NCBI GenBank assembly: GCA_028679075.1
Contig: JAJRCF010000015.1
Coordinates: 1 to 64,000, forward strand
DNA from: Methanoregula sp.
Lineage (GTDB): Archaea > Halobacteriota > Methanomicrobia > Methanomicrobiales > Methanospirillaceae
Length of the DNA stretch: 64,000 bases
Direction of reading: 5' to 3'
The notes beneath the pieces were generated by a model that worked only from the letters and a program-made list of their open reading frames with translations, had not been told where the DNA came from and did not search any database. Of the stretch, positions 18,819-28,823 are shown one piece after another. Numbering within the stretch: position 1 is the stretch's first letter; every line of letters starts with the position of its first letter. A program made the translations under genes and the position numbers.

Positions 18819-21056
18819 TCACTCGTACTCTACAAACAGCGCCGGGTTCTGTCGTCGCCTCCACCAGCGCCGGGCCATAAACCCTCCTGCGGCAAGAATC
18901 ATGAGCCCGGCAGCAGCAGGCATAGCTGATGGCAGCGGAGTGGCCGTCCCGGATCCTCCGGGGGCCGGGACAGCGGTGGTCTCTGTTGACACCACAGCCG
19001 GTGCCTGCACTGAAGTCGGCTCGGTCGTTGGATTATTATGTGCGGAGACCCCGGCCAGCTCACCGATGGTGGCAAGGGTCGGGGTGGCACTCACATGTTC
19101 TCCCGTATGCGGTACGGCACTGATTGCGTAGAGCGAGGACCCGGTGGTCGTGGAGGTGAATAGTGTGAATCCATTGACCGTTTCCCCGGGTGTTGTCGGC
19201 AGGGCGGTCCATCCTGATCCCGAATAATGGTACAGCACAACGTCCCGCGGGTCCAGGCGATGTTCCTCCAGCCATGCTGACGGGACGGCAAAGACGATCG
19301 TTGCGCCGGAGATGGTGAGGAACCGGGAAGGGACAAGGTCAACATATTCGTACACGGTTCCCGGCGCCGGGGGAATGCCGGTCCCAGACCCGGCCAGCGG
19401 CATTCCGGTGATAATAAGATCAGTAATCCCGGTCCCGGTCACCGTGACGCTGATGATGGACGACCTCCCGCCCACGTTCGTGCTGCCCGTTGTTGCCGTG
19501 CCGGCGGGTGGGGATGCCGGGGGGTCGTCACCGCCGTTGACCGGGACGGATGTGGGTGTGATTGTTGGCGGGACTGTCGTGGGAGTTGGTAATGCCGAGA
19601 CGGAGATATACCCGGCTTTCGACAGTGTATCGGTGACGCTGGCGCGGGAGACCGTGAGGTTGACGGTATAGGTCCCGGTGCTGGTGTATATGTGCGTGGG
19701 GCTCCGGGCAGCAGTGTCCGTTGTGTTGAACCACCGGCCGTCCCCGAATGACCAGTTCCACATTGCAGGCGAACCTCCCGATGCATCGGTAAAGGCGACG
19801 GTGAGCGGGACAGTCCCGGATGACGGTTTCCCGGTAAATGAGGCATTGAGTGTTGTTATCAGGACCGACAATGATTCGTTGTCAACCGTTGCATTGACCT
19901 GTGATGTCCCCCCTCCGGAGGGGGTGAACACGGTCGTGTTTGAACCTGAAGTGATGTTCCCGGCAGCGGGCAGGATACTGCCGGTGCCACCCGTTATGCC
20001 AAACGCTACCGGGATCCCGTCCGGCACACGCCCCGAGCCGGAGGTATCGGCACCATTGGAATTGAACGTCAGGTTTGCCCGGATCCGGGCTGTCTGAGTA
20101 CTGGTGATCAATACTGCATCGGCAGTAGTCCCGAGTTTCAGCCAGGGATTCGTGTTCACCGTGCCAACCCCCCCGACAGAGCCGGAAGGATTGGCATTGC
20201 TGCCCCACCAGTCGTTCGTCGCGTCGAGCGTGCCGGTCGGTGCGCGGAAATTCTGGTTGTACACAACCGTTCCTGTGTTGTTGATAAAACGTGAGAAGTG
20301 GATGGTTGTACCGGCATTCTCTGAGTGAACGGCACTTCCGGTAGGTGCTGAACCATCTATAAACGTGGAGGATGTGATCCTCATCTGATCGAACATGACA
20401 TAAATTGCACCTCCGGCTGTGGTTGCCGAACAACCGGAGAAACCGGAGGCGGTTATAGACGAGGGAGTAACTCCTGACGTATCGATAAAGATCGCGCCGC
20501 CATATGATGCTGTACAATTTACGAATTTCGAAGAAGTTATGAACACGGGGCTCCGGTAGGAATAAATTACCCCCCCGTGGTAGCCAGGATTGCTAAAGTG
20601 CTGAAAAGTCAGGTTGTCAAGGGTCATCGCGCATCCGGGGTCTGGTGCATGGAACATCTTGTTCCGGTATCGTATACCGTCGATTATGGTATTTGAGGGA
20701 TTCCCCCCATGTGAGGTGTTTGCCGTGATCGTGATGGGTTTCGAGATCGTTATCATTGCATCAATAAAATACGTCCCCGGATTCAGGATGACGGTACCAC
20801 CACTGCCCGCATTATTTATTGCCTGACTGATCCCCCCGGCAGTTGTGTTGTATATCGTGACGGTAGCTGCAGAGGCCGGCATGACCGTGATGAGCAGGGC
20901 GACAGTGAGGATGCAGGTAAGTATGAACAACCGTCCTGAGGATCCTGTACGATTGTTATGGCCGGCTCTTCTCCCGGCAGTACCCGGTATGTTTTTCCGG
21001 CAGGGGGAGTGTCGGCTGCCTTCCCGGGGTATGCGTATCACCACGTCATCTCTCAC
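18819..21056 (-). CDS. Secreted right-handed beta-helix + PKD surface protein
   Basis: A 745-residue exported protein. Residues ~1-60 are a long leader with a signal helix ending MPASA. Residues ~65-305 form a right-handed beta-helix (polymorphic-outer-membrane-type repeats such as YGGAIFI, GGAIYVMF), ~310-395 an Ig-like domain, ~400-490 a PKD domain (WNWSFGDGRWF), ~520-680 a PGF-pre-PGF-like domain, and the end a membrane segment with a basic WWRRRQ tail. The GTG start at 21056 lies inside a 24-base-arm palindrome that probably is an operator; the regulator gene is immediately upstream. Confidence 0.82.
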   Translation of the reverse strand: MRDDVVIRIPREGSRHSPCRKNIPGTAGRRAGHNNRTGSSGRLFILTCILTVALLITVMPASAATVTIYNTTAGGISQAINNAGSGGTVILNPGTYFIDAMITISKPITITANTSHGGNPSNTIIDGIRYRNKMFHAPDPGCAMTLDNLTFQHFSNPGYHGGVIYSYRSPVFITSSKFVNCTASYGGAIFIDTSGVTPSSITASGFSGCSATTAGGAIYVMFDQMRITSSTFIDGSAPTGSAVHSENAGTTIHFSRFINNTGTVVYNQNFRAPTGTLDATNDWWGSNANPSGSVGGVGTVNTNPWLKLGTTADAVLITSTQTARIRANLTFNSNGADTSGSGRVPDGIPVAFGITGGTGSILPAAGNITSGSNTTVFTPSGGGTSQVNATVDNESLSVLITTLNASFTGKPSSGTVPLTVAFTDASGGSPAMWNWSFGDGRWFNTTDTAARSPTHIYTSTGTYTVNLTVSRASVTDTLSKAGYISVSALPTPTTVPPTITPTSVPVNGGDDPPASPPAGTATTGSTNVGGRSSIISVTVTGTGITDLIITGMPLAGSGTGIPPAPGTVYEYVDLVPSRFLTISGATIVFAVPSAWLEEHRLDPRDVVLYHYSGSGWTALPTTPGETVNGFTLFTSTTTGSSLYAISAVPHTGEHVSATPTLATIGELAGVSAHNNPTTEPTSVQAPAVVSTETTAVPAPGGSGTATPLPSAMPAAAGLMILAAGGFMARRWWRRRQNPALFVEYE

Positions 21057-21084
21057 AACTTTTATTATTTATTAAAAGTTGTGA
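21053..21084. promoter_or_regulatory. Perfect 12-bp inverted repeat over the promoter/start of the beta-helix gene
   Basis: TCACAACTTTTA - 8 A/T bases - TAAAAGTTGTGA. The two 12-base arms are exactly complementary. It overlaps the A/T-rich promoter region and the GTG start of the 18819-21056 gene and lies 89 bases downstream of the MarR/GbsR-like gene. It is a strong candidate binding site for that dimeric regulator. Confidence 0.6.
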
Positions 21085-21173
21085 AACATAACAATATATC
21101 CTTTATCAAACGTTTTTAAAAAAACCGGTACTCACGGGCCTGAGCGTACCATTGCAAGAAGAAAAACAGCGAA

Positions 21174-21656
21174 TTATTCCTGCTCTTCCCGTTCGAGATC
21201 GGCAATGAATTTCGTCACGATCCCGTCAACAAAGAGAGAGTCGTCATAATATTTTTTGAGAATCTCGACCTGGGCCTTCTCGCGTTTCCCCAGCTTCTTT
21301 CCCTTAAGGGCCTCAAGCATGGGCGGGATCCCGGACTTAACCCTCGCGATCTCTCCCTGTTGGTACTGGGCCAGGACCGACATTACGATCTTCAGCATGT
21401 CCTTTGGGGCGTACACGTAGACTTTCCGGGTCCCCGGCCGGGGCCGTCGGACAATGAAATGGCCCGATTCGAGAATTTTTAGCTTGTTACTGATGGAAGC
21501 CAGGGAATAGCCGGTCTCCAGAGCAAGATCTTCCATTGCAACCTCTTCCGGGTCGATAAAGAGCCGGGCAAAGATCAGGGACGTGAGGTCATCGAAGTTA
21601 TAACTCTTCCCGATCGCCCGGTAAAAATCGATGAACTGCTGGTCGAGAGGTTCCAT
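21174..21656 (-). CDS. GbsR/MarR-family winged-helix transcriptional regulator
   Basis: A 160-residue DNA-binding protein. Residues ~22-90 form a winged helix: LTSLIFARLFIDPEEVAMED, ALETGYSLASISNKLKILES (recognition helix) and a wing FIVRRPRPGTRKVYVYAP. The C-terminal half is a long helical dimerisation region. This layout fits the GbsR-type branch of MarR regulators found in archaea. It is encoded just upstream of the beta-helix surface protein, and a perfect palindrome lies between them, suggesting local control. Confidence 0.82.
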   Translation of the reverse strand: MEPLDQQFIDFYRAIGKSYNFDDLTSLIFARLFIDPEEVAMEDLALETGYSLASISNKLKILESGHFIVRRPRPGTRKVYVYAPKDMLKIVMSVLAQYQQGEIARVKSGIPPMLEALKGKKLGKREKAQVEILKKYYDDSLFVDGIVTKFIADLEREEQE

Positions 21657-21768
21657 TGCTGTTCAGTTTTACTTTATCTTAAAAATAATAATAGTATTGT
21701 TGCCGGGGAACACGGGTGTGTCCGGGTGCACCACGGAGATACATCCGGGTATCATGGAAAAAGAAAAA

Positions 21769-24555
21769 TTATTCGATAATAATCGACGGCTTGAACGGCA
21801 GCGCTGTCAGTGCCTTGACATGGCCGCTCGCTTCCGCCTCGACAATGTGGACCGGCACGCCGAACTCCTGCTCGAGGAAGCCCTTTGCGGACTCAAAGAC
21901 GTCCCGTTCGCTGATGGGGTCCTGCACGAGCGGACCGACCACGTAGGGCGGCAGGCGGTGGATGAGCGTCGTGATCTGCTTTGCTGCATCGGTGGCTTCC
22001 CTGCCGCGTTTCCGCATCTTCTCGTCTTTCATAATCTCCTTGACCACGCTGTTTTTGTCGCTTGCCTGTGCGATCGTGCGGAAGACTTCGTGCTTCCACT
22101 CGGGGGCAAGGGCGATCGTGATCGCCTTCGGGCTAATCTGGATCAGTTTTTTGATCGACTCGACATCCTCGACCGTGCGGGCGAGGAGTTCCTCGGAGAG
22201 CTCGGCCTTCTCGTTGACCTGCTGCGCATCCATCTTCGGCCACGGGGCAAACGAGATGAGGCCCTCACCCGCGAGTTCCTTCCAGAGGTGTTCGCCCGTG
22301 AACGGGATGAACGGGGCAAGGAGCCGGACCCAGACCGAGCAGAGCTCGTGGAGTTCCCTTGAGCCATCGCAGTCCTTCGGGAGGCGCCGGCGGTACCACT
22401 TCAGGTCGGTCTCGATCCCGAACCAGGCTTCCTGCAGGGCCTGCCGGGTCTGGAAGTTGTCGAGCGCTTCGGTGGTCTTTGCTATGTGCGACTGGAGCCG
22501 GCTCGCGAGCCAGCGGTCGATGTCGTGCGGCTCACCGGTTGCGTCCTTGATCTCCATCACCGTGTTGTGGAACCGCTCGATCTGCTTCTTTGTCGAGAGG
22601 ACGAGTTCGTTCCTCCAGTCAAAGTCCTGCCATGGTTCGGCGCTGCCCATCAGGAACATCCGGACGGTGTCGCCGCCGAATTCCTTGACGGCATCTTCGA
22701 GCAGGAAGACGTTGCCCTTGGACGAGGACATCTTCGCACCGTTCAACAGGCCCATGCCAAAGACGACCATGCCCTTTGGGAGCTTGTCCTTCTGCCCTGC
22801 AAAGACCGTGCAGTGGTGGAAGATCTGGAAGGTGAGGTGGTTCGATATAAGGTCCTTTGCCGAAAACCGGAAGTCGTACGGGTACCAGTACAGGAACTCT
22901 TCCCGCATCGCATCGAGCTTCTTCTTCTCGGGAAGGTCTTCGGACTTCTTCCCGAGGAAGATGTAATCGAAGACCGCGGGGGTGAGGAGCTTCGAGTCGA
23001 GATCCTTGATCCTGTGGGCGATGGTGTAATACGCCATGTACACGGTCGAGTCCGAGAGGGGCTCGATCAGCTGCTGCGTGTCCCACGGGAACTTCGTGCC
23101 AAGGCCGACACGCCGTGTGCAGGCCCAGTCCTTGAGCCAGTCGACCGTGCGGTCGAATTCGACCCTGACCTCGGGGGGGACAAGAGTCATGTCCTTGAGC
23201 TGGTCGGAGACTTCCTGCTTCCATGCGGGGTCGCTGTACTTCAGGAACCACTGGTCGTGGAGGATCTTCACCTTCACGCGGTTGCCGCACCGGCAGACCA
23301 CAGGCCGGACATCGAATTCGTACATCACGACCGAGTCGTACTTCTCGGTCATGAGGGCGGCGACATCGTCACGGGCAACCCGGACCGGCTTGCCGCCGTA
23401 CTTCTCGAAGAGTTTTCCCTTCGAGAACTCCGCGGAGTAGATCTCCTGCGTGAGTGCGTCCATCCGGCTGTCCATCTGGTTCTTGATGCCGGCCTTCTCG
23501 ACCGCGAACTGGGCCGGGACTTCGCCATAGCCTTCGACCCTGATGAGCGGGATCGGCTTGATGTCCTTGTACCTGCCGGCCTGCTGGAGGTCGCGGAGTG
23601 CGATGTAATCGAACGGGGCGTGGGCGGGGACGCTCATCACCATGCCGGTTGCCATGTCGGGGTCTACGAACTCGGCGGGCAGGATCGTGATCTCGCCGCA
23701 GAGCGGGTGGCTGACCTTCTTGTCCACGAGCTCGCTGCCCTTGATCTCTTCCCGGATCTCGACCGTGTGGTCCTGCAGGGCGAGCTTCTCTGCTGCTTCC
23801 TTGCTTACGATCCAGGCCTTGCCGTCCACCATTGCCTTCACGTAGGTGACGCTCGGGTTCGCCCAGAGGTTCGTGACCCCGTGGATCGTTTCGGGACGGA
23901 GCGTTGCGGTCGGGATAAACGCGTCGCCGTACCGGAACATGACGAGCGTGAACTTGATCACTTCGGCCTTGTCGCCTTCGAGCAGGTCATGGTCTCCGAC
24001 AGGGTTCTCGTCCACCGTGCAGTACCGCACCGGGTGGGCGCCCTTGATCACGTGCCCTGCTTCGTAGAGGTGCTTCCACTGCCACTCGATGAACTTCGAG
24101 TAGCTCGGGTCGACCGTGATGAACCGCCGGCGCCAGTCAATCGAGAGGCCGCAGGCAGTCATGACCCGCTGGTACTCGGCCGCGAAGTGCTTGACAATGG
24201 TCAGCGGGTCGACGAACTCGTCGAGCACATTCTGCGGTACGCGGTAGAGGTCCCGGTAGAGACGGATCGTCTTCTCGTCCTTCTTGGCGATCCGTTTCGA
24301 GATGCCGACAACGGGAGCGCCCGTGACGTGGAACGCCATCGGGAAGAGCACCTGCTTTCCCTTCATCCGCCAGAAACGTGCGACCACGTCCGGCACGATG
24401 TAGGTCCTGCCGTGCCCGACGTGCATGGCACCGCTCGGGTACGGGAACGCGACATTGATGTAGAATTTTTCCAGGCGGGACGGGTTGGACTCAAACGCAT
24501 GGGCCCACTTCTCGTGCGCCTCTTCTTCGAAGGCTGAAAGATCGAACTGACTCAC
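21769..24555 (-). CDS. leuS: Leucyl-tRNA synthetase (archaeal/eukaryotic type)
   Basis: A 928-residue class I aminoacyl-tRNA synthetase that charges tRNA-Leu. The HIGH motif is HVGH at residues 45-48 and the KMSKS motif is KMSSSKG near residue 605. Between them is the large CP1 editing domain (~190-400, with GTG-like TLRPETIHG and GYGEVPA). The C-terminal anticodon-binding and archaeal extension regions are complete. The start is GTG. It runs in the same direction as the PIN/KH ATPase upstream, 22 bases away, so the two may be co-transcribed. Confidence 0.97.
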   Translation of the reverse strand: MSQFDLSAFEEEAHEKWAHAFESNPSRLEKFYINVAFPYPSGAMHVGHGRTYIVPDVVARFWRMKGKQVLFPMAFHVTGAPVVGISKRIAKKDEKTIRLYRDLYRVPQNVLDEFVDPLTIVKHFAAEYQRVMTACGLSIDWRRRFITVDPSYSKFIEWQWKHLYEAGHVIKGAHPVRYCTVDENPVGDHDLLEGDKAEVIKFTLVMFRYGDAFIPTATLRPETIHGVTNLWANPSVTYVKAMVDGKAWIVSKEAAEKLALQDHTVEIREEIKGSELVDKKVSHPLCGEITILPAEFVDPDMATGMVMSVPAHAPFDYIALRDLQQAGRYKDIKPIPLIRVEGYGEVPAQFAVEKAGIKNQMDSRMDALTQEIYSAEFSKGKLFEKYGGKPVRVARDDVAALMTEKYDSVVMYEFDVRPVVCRCGNRVKVKILHDQWFLKYSDPAWKQEVSDQLKDMTLVPPEVRVEFDRTVDWLKDWACTRRVGLGTKFPWDTQQLIEPLSDSTVYMAYYTIAHRIKDLDSKLLTPAVFDYIFLGKKSEDLPEKKKLDAMREEFLYWYPYDFRFSAKDLISNHLTFQIFHHCTVFAGQKDKLPKGMVVFGMGLLNGAKMSSSKGNVFLLEDAVKEFGGDTVRMFLMGSAEPWQDFDWRNELVLSTKKQIERFHNTVMEIKDATGEPHDIDRWLASRLQSHIAKTTEALDNFQTRQALQEAWFGIETDLKWYRRRLPKDCDGSRELHELCSVWVRLLAPFIPFTGEHLWKELAGEGLISFAPWPKMDAQQVNEKAELSEELLARTVEDVESIKKLIQISPKAITIALAPEWKHEVFRTIAQASDKNSVVKEIMKDEKMRKRGREATDAAKQITTLIHRLPPYVVGPLVQDPISERDVFESAKGFLEQEFGVPVHIVEAEASGHVKALTALPFKPSIIIE

Positions 24556-24577
24556 TTACATGCACCATCCAAAAAAG

Positions 24578-26539
24578 TTATACCGGCCTTAACTTGATGA
24601 CCTCGTTGTTCGTGTGGCGCCGGATCATCTCCTGCGCAATGCTCGAATTCTTGGCAAGGTTGATCTCGCCCTGCTCGTTCACGGTTGCGGTGAAGAGGTA
24701 TTCCTTGCCGGCAAAGACGTCCACGATCTTGCCGCTTTCGCCCGGGGCAACGATCGTGAGCTGCTTCTTGTCGGTCTGGATTTTGATCCCGCCGCCGAGG
24801 TTGTACTCCTCCTCGCTCTTTGCCGGCTGGGCCTGCTGCCGGTCGAACTCGGAGCGGGGCTTGATGTCGATACCGATGCCGAGCTTGTTGACGATGGCAG
24901 AGATGTTCTTGCCGCCCTTGCCGATCGCGGCGGGGACGTCCTTGTCGTCAATGTAGACAACGGCTTTTGTGTCGGAGAGCATCTGGACGTCCACGAAGCC
25001 TTCCGTGTACCGCCCGATCTCGCGCTGGATCTCTTTCTCGTTGAGCTTCCACCCGGGCCGGTCGTCGCTCTCCTTCTTTACGGGTTCGGGTGGGGCCTGC
25101 GGGGCCCTCATGGGCTCGCGGGAATTGACCGGCTGGCCCACGTGCTGTACCTGGGGCGGTGCAGCCCGGGCTGCCGGTGCCGGGACCGTGATCCCAAGGA
25201 CCGGCATCACGATGGTCTCGCCATCGTACCGGAAGATGTCGAGGACGAGCTCGCCCGTCTCGTGGTCGGTGACCGTGGTAACGGGCCGGAGGTGCACCTC
25301 GCCGCCCATGCCCTCGGGGACCTTGATGGTGAACCCGACATCGTAGATTTTAGTGATGACGCCCTGTTTTAAGAAGATGATCGTGTTGACGACCTGCGAC
25401 AGGACCGAGAAGTCCACCCGGTCGGAAAACCGCTGGACCGCGTCCTGCACGCCGTTTGCGTGGATGACGCCGACCATGCCGAGGCCGGCAAGGCGCATAT
25501 CGGCAAAGACACTGAAGTCCTCGGCCTTCCGGAGCTCGTCGAAGATGACGAAGTCGGGGCGGACAAGCAGGAGGACATCGGCGGTATTTGCCATGCTGCC
25601 GTCAAGCATCGTGTACTGCGTGATCTGGTCCGGGACCTGGAGTTCCCGCGGGGCTTCCATGGTCTTGACCACGAAGCCGCTTTCGGAAAGGAAGGTCGCA
25701 ACGCTCTGGGCGAGCGTGGTCTTGCCGCCACCGGGAGCGCCGACAATGAGCATGCCCCGCTTCTCGCTCGTGATCCTCTTTGTTATGATGTCGGACTTCG
25801 TGTAGTCCTTCAAGGTTACGTCCACGATTGGGCGGACGGCGGTGATCTCCATGCCGTCAGAGAACGGGCGTCTCGCGATTGCGATCCGCATGGAGCCGAT
25901 CTGGACGACCGTGATGCCCCGTTTCTCGACTTCGATGAAGCCGTCGGGGTCACGCTTTGCCCGCTCAAGGATCTCCTGCGCCATCATCCGCAGTTCGTAC
26001 TCGCTTGTGGGAGCGTCGCGGATCTTCACGAGTTTCATGTCGTTGATGGAGCCCTTCTTTGCCATCGGGCTGATCCGTTCCTTGAGGTACACGGCGATCG
26101 TGTGCTCGTCAAAGAACTGGTCGATGGCGAGCGGGACAAAATCGGCGACCTGGGGTTTTAGGTAGATTACGTCAAGCCCCTTGGCCCGGGCCACTTCGGA
26201 TTGCACGTTGTCGCTCGTGATGAACCGTGCATTATTCTCAATCGCGATGTGTCTGATCATCGCATCGATCTCGCCGCCGCTTGCAAGTTTTACCTGCTCG
26301 AGCGTGGGGCGGACACCGGAGAATTTCAATTCGATAATCTTCTCTTCGGCCATCCTGGACAGTTGCTGCAGTTCGTTCAGGCCCGAGAACCCGATCTCGC
26401 GACCGTTATTTGCCTGGGCCTCGAGTTCTGCAATCACCGCTTCCGGGACGATTATTGTTGCACCTTTGTATTCACCGGCTTTTATCATCGAAGTTATGCG
26501 CCCGTCGATAAGGACGCTGGTATCTGGTACTAAAATCAT
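24578..26539 (-). CDS. PIN-domain / secretion-type ATPase / KH fusion protein (PINc-VapC ATPase)
   Basis: A 653-residue multidomain protein conserved in euryarchaea. Residues 1-135 are a PIN nuclease-like domain with the acidic residues D6 and SGGEIDAMIRH, SDN. Residues ~215-450 are a VirB11/PilT-type ATPase with Walker A GAPGGGKTT at ~265 and FVIFDELR (Walker B). A Pro-rich linker follows, then a KH domain with GKGG at ~530 and a small C-terminal domain. An RNA-directed role is inferred from PIN plus KH; the biochemical function is unsettled. The ATG follows GAGAGGA with good spacing. Confidence 0.9.
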   Translation of the reverse strand: MILVPDTSVLIDGRITSMIKAGEYKGATIIVPEAVIAELEAQANNGREIGFSGLNELQQLSRMAEEKIIELKFSGVRPTLEQVKLASGGEIDAMIRHIAIENNARFITSDNVQSEVARAKGLDVIYLKPQVADFVPLAIDQFFDEHTIAVYLKERISPMAKKGSINDMKLVKIRDAPTSEYELRMMAQEILERAKRDPDGFIEVEKRGITVVQIGSMRIAIARRPFSDGMEITAVRPIVDVTLKDYTKSDIITKRITSEKRGMLIVGAPGGGKTTLAQSVATFLSESGFVVKTMEAPRELQVPDQITQYTMLDGSMANTADVLLLVRPDFVIFDELRKAEDFSVFADMRLAGLGMVGVIHANGVQDAVQRFSDRVDFSVLSQVVNTIIFLKQGVITKIYDVGFTIKVPEGMGGEVHLRPVTTVTDHETGELVLDIFRYDGETIVMPVLGITVPAPAARAAPPQVQHVGQPVNSREPMRAPQAPPEPVKKESDDRPGWKLNEKEIQREIGRYTEGFVDVQMLSDTKAVVYIDDKDVPAAIGKGGKNISAIVNKLGIGIDIKPRSEFDRQQAQPAKSEEEYNLGGGIKIQTDKKQLTIVAPGESGKIVDVFAGKEYLFTATVNEQGEINLAKNSSIAQEMIRRHTNNEVIKLRPV

Positions 26540-26698
26540 ATGATATCCTCTCGTATGGTCTTCTATGGTATGCTATCATATTCGCTTCCGGGGACACAGC
26601 ACGCATCCCCATGCTGTTCTGCATCCCACGCTTATACGGCGTGGATGCACGGATATTCAACGATACGGGATCGTTGATAGTGTACTGTATGTGACCAG

Positions 26699-26712
26699 CA
26701 AGTTTATAAATA
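26699..26712 (+). promoter_or_regulatory. Orphan TATA box before a hairpin pair
   Basis: AAGTTTATAAATAG is a good archaeal TATA element, but no convincing reading frame follows. Initiation ~25 bases later would start just before the hairpin at 26750, so a small RNA is possible. Confidence 0.45.
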
Positions 26713-26716
26713 GTGA

Positions 26717-26770
26717 GGGATGGCACGGATGTGCCGTCCCGAACTACGAGAAGAACACGAAGTGTTCTTC
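26717..26770. repeat. Mini-hairpin array A
   Basis: Two adjacent stem-loops. The first is GGGATGGCAC-GGAT-GTGCCGTCCC (26717-26740, one G-T pair). The second is GAAGAACAC-GAA-GTGTTCTTC (26750-26770, nine perfect pairs). The second has the same 9-bp stem and GAA loop as a hairpin at 39439 but different stem bases. The gene-free gap is 26540-26871; beyond the hairpins it is a G-rich, A/T-poor stretch up to 26860 with nothing recognisable. Confidence 0.7.
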
Positions 26771-26871
26771 GAGTGGTGAGGGGGATGGGGGGATTGCGTG
26801 TGTGTGGGAAGGGCGGGTTAGGGAGAATGATGGAAGCGGGCTGAGGGGACGGAAATGAGTAAAAAATATAT

Positions 26872-27543
26872 TTATGGATTAATTGTCACACTTTTTTCTT
26901 TATACATTATAAAACCTAAAACCCGGTAACAAAATTTTATTTTTATTTTGTGCGTAGTCATTGGGAAATATTTTTCTTTGTCGTGAATTCTGAAACAGCA
27001 TATAATCCCTCCAAAACCTTCGATTTCCTGATCGATAATTTTCTCTTGACCGTTCTGAAAATTCTCCACGAAACCCCGAGAGCGACCTCGATCATTTACA
27101 AAAAAACTAGTTCTTAAGATTTGTAAGTCACCTACTGCCGGATAATCAATTGTTATAGAATGAAGAATAATTTTTAAAAAACCTTCTTTAGAAAAAAGTA
27201 TTTCAATTTCTCGTTCCTTCTCGTGACTTATATCTTTTACACCGTACCAATTCTCGAGATCAATTAATCCAATTTTTGGTGGATATATGATAATGTCCAA
27301 TCGTTGAGTTTGGTAAATTAATCCAAAAATTGAGAAAACTAATACGATGTAAACGATAATATCAAGATCAGCCTTTAGAAATGATAAAAAATCAAAAAAT
27401 TGTGCACCGATTCTTAAAAAAATAATGATAATTGAAATTCCGGAAAAAATTTTCGGAAAATTTTCATTAGACACAAGTTGGCAAATGGGATTACAAAAAT
27501 AATAGAACCATTTTTTAAAAAATTCGAGAATACCTTCAGACAA
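26872..27543 (-). CDS. AT-island protein 4: two-helix membrane protein, unknown
   Basis: A 223-residue protein, last of a four-gene AT-rich operon. Residues ~30-50 and ~60-80 are strongly hydrophobic and form two membrane helices; the following ~140 residues are beta-rich (KIILHSITIDYPAVGDLQIL, HKIKIKFCYRVLG) and probably one soluble domain. Translation begins at a TTG, overlapping the end of the previous gene by 8 bases, with AAAGGGG as ribosome-binding site. No known family is recognised. It may tether the soluble partners to the membrane; that is inference. Confidence 0.65.
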   Translation of the reverse strand: MSEGILEFFKKWFYYFCNPICQLVSNENFPKIFSGISIIIIFLRIGAQFFDFLSFLKADLDIIVYIVLVFSIFGLIYQTQRLDIIIYPPKIGLIDLENWYGVKDISHEKEREIEILFSKEGFLKIILHSITIDYPAVGDLQILRTSFFVNDRGRSRGFVENFQNGQEKIIDQEIEGFGGIICCFRIHDKEKYFPMTTHKIKIKFCYRVLGFIMYKEKSVTINP

Positions 27544-28129
27544 TTTCTAACCCCTTTAGAATTTTATCGAAAATACTCACGACTCTGTCAACTTGAATTT
27601 CAGGAATAATACTAATTTTCCCATCAGAAAAAATTTTAATAACCGCTCCAATTTGAAGATTCTGAATAGTATCTAAATAAACCACTACTTTTCGAATCTC
27701 ACCTTTTTCCATTATTAATTGATAGAATTCAGCATCATGAATGTCCGATCCTGATATTGTAATTTCTTCAAGAATCGGTCCATGGATAATGGCCTCCAAT
27801 TCGATGATTTGATACTCAGCCTTGATAATTTTTTTAAAATTCTCTGTTGAGATTACGACCGGGGTTATTGTGACATGCAGCGTGTCCGAAAAAAAAGAAA
27901 TAACATTCAAAATTTTTACTTTATCGAACGTGTTAATCAAGAGGAACGGTTGATCATTAATTTGTGAGATAACACATTTACCAAATTCTGAATTATTAAA
28001 AATAATGGATACTGAATTATTTTCTTGAATGAACGACATCGATGCATCTATTTCACTGCTTACTAATTTTTTATAGAAAATATTAAGGTTTTGTGAAAAA
28101 TTTTGGATTTTAAAAAAAGTAAAAAGCAT
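27536..28129 (-). CDS. AT-island protein 3: unknown, with shared C-terminal module
   Basis: A 197-residue soluble protein, no signal peptide. Residues ~40-110 alternate beta strands and helices (FLLINTFDKVKILNVISFFSD). The C-terminal ~60 residues (EKGEIRKVVVYL..., then IKIFSDGKISII, then a final helix) align with the same region in the two upstream gene products. It starts 10 bases after the preceding stop. Codon use is extremely A/T-rich compared with flanking genes, a mark of transfer. No family recognised. Confidence 0.65.
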   Translation of the reverse strand: MLFTFFKIQNFSQNLNIFYKKLVSSEIDASMSFIQENNSVSIIFNNSEFGKCVISQINDQPFLLINTFDKVKILNVISFFSDTLHVTITPVVISTENFKKIIKAEYQIIELEAIIHGPILEEITISGSDIHDAEFYQLIMEKGEIRKVVVYLDTIQNLQIGAVIKIFSDGKISIIPEIQVDRVVSIFDKILKGLEIV

Positions 28130-28139
28130 ATTCTATCTC

Positions 28140-28823
28140 TCAATAAACATATTCATCTAGAAGTCTAAAAACCTCTTCCCATTCAAGAGGATTCTTGGAA
28201 TTATTGTAGATCAGAAGATTACCATCTTTTGATACTTTAATTGATAATTCCTTATTTAATAGGATTTTTCCATTAAATGAAGTATTTTTTATCTGACCTT
28301 TATCAAATAGAACTTTTACTTCATTATCTCCTAATTCATCGGATCGAATATTGATATTAAATTTTTTTGATAACGCATTGATCACATAACTTCCAGCAGT
28401 TTTTATGATGCAATCATCGTATAATTTTGAATACTTATTTTCATCGATTCCAAATTTTTCAATCTGGCCTTTTCCAAATTCATTTAGTAGCACAGTTTTT
28501 GTCAATTGATCTGAATTTATTAATTCTATTATTGTATTTTCTTTCAATTCCTTAATTGAGAATTTTGCAAATGAAAATCGCTCAACTTCTTTTAAATCAA
28601 ATTTTAGTTTTGAATTTTTAAAGATGGGTACTTTTATCTCAGTTTTGTATTGACACAAAAAACTATAGATGGTACGATTATCTACTTGAGATGTCTCGTA
28701 AATCCCGTATTCATAAAAGTCAGTTTTAACAGGATAGTTTAAGCTATTGATGATTTTTTGCGCATCATTTTTTTTATTAATGCTGAACAATTTTATTGAA
28801 ATCATTCTCTCAGTAATTTCCAT
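28140..28823 (-). CDS. AT-island protein 2: unknown, with shared C-terminal module
   Basis: A 227-residue soluble, lysine- and asparagine-rich protein. Its ATG shares a base with the stop of the previous gene (TAATG), so it is translationally coupled. The C-terminal region (FDKGQIKNTSF..., IKVSKDGNLLIY, then LEWEEVFRLLDEYVY) matches the end of proteins 1 and 3 of this operon. No catalytic motif is seen. The N-terminal 150 residues look like an alternating alpha/beta fold I cannot name. Confidence 0.65.
   Translation of the reverse strand: MEITERMISIKLFSINKKNDAQKIINSLNYPVKTDFYEYGIYETSQVDNRTIYSFLCQYKTEIKVPIFKNSKLKFDLKEVERFSFAKFSIKELKENTIIELINSDQLTKTVLLNEFGKGQIEKFGIDENKYSKLYDDCIIKTAGSYVINALSKKFNINIRSDELGDNEVKVLFDKGQIKNTSFNGKILLNKELSIKVSKDGNLLIYNNSKNPLEWEEVFRLLDEYVY

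Noticed and set aside
22486-24537. 683-codon open frame on the plus strand opposite leuS
   Set aside because: Antisense shadow of leuS caused by high GC codon use; composition is not that of a real protein.
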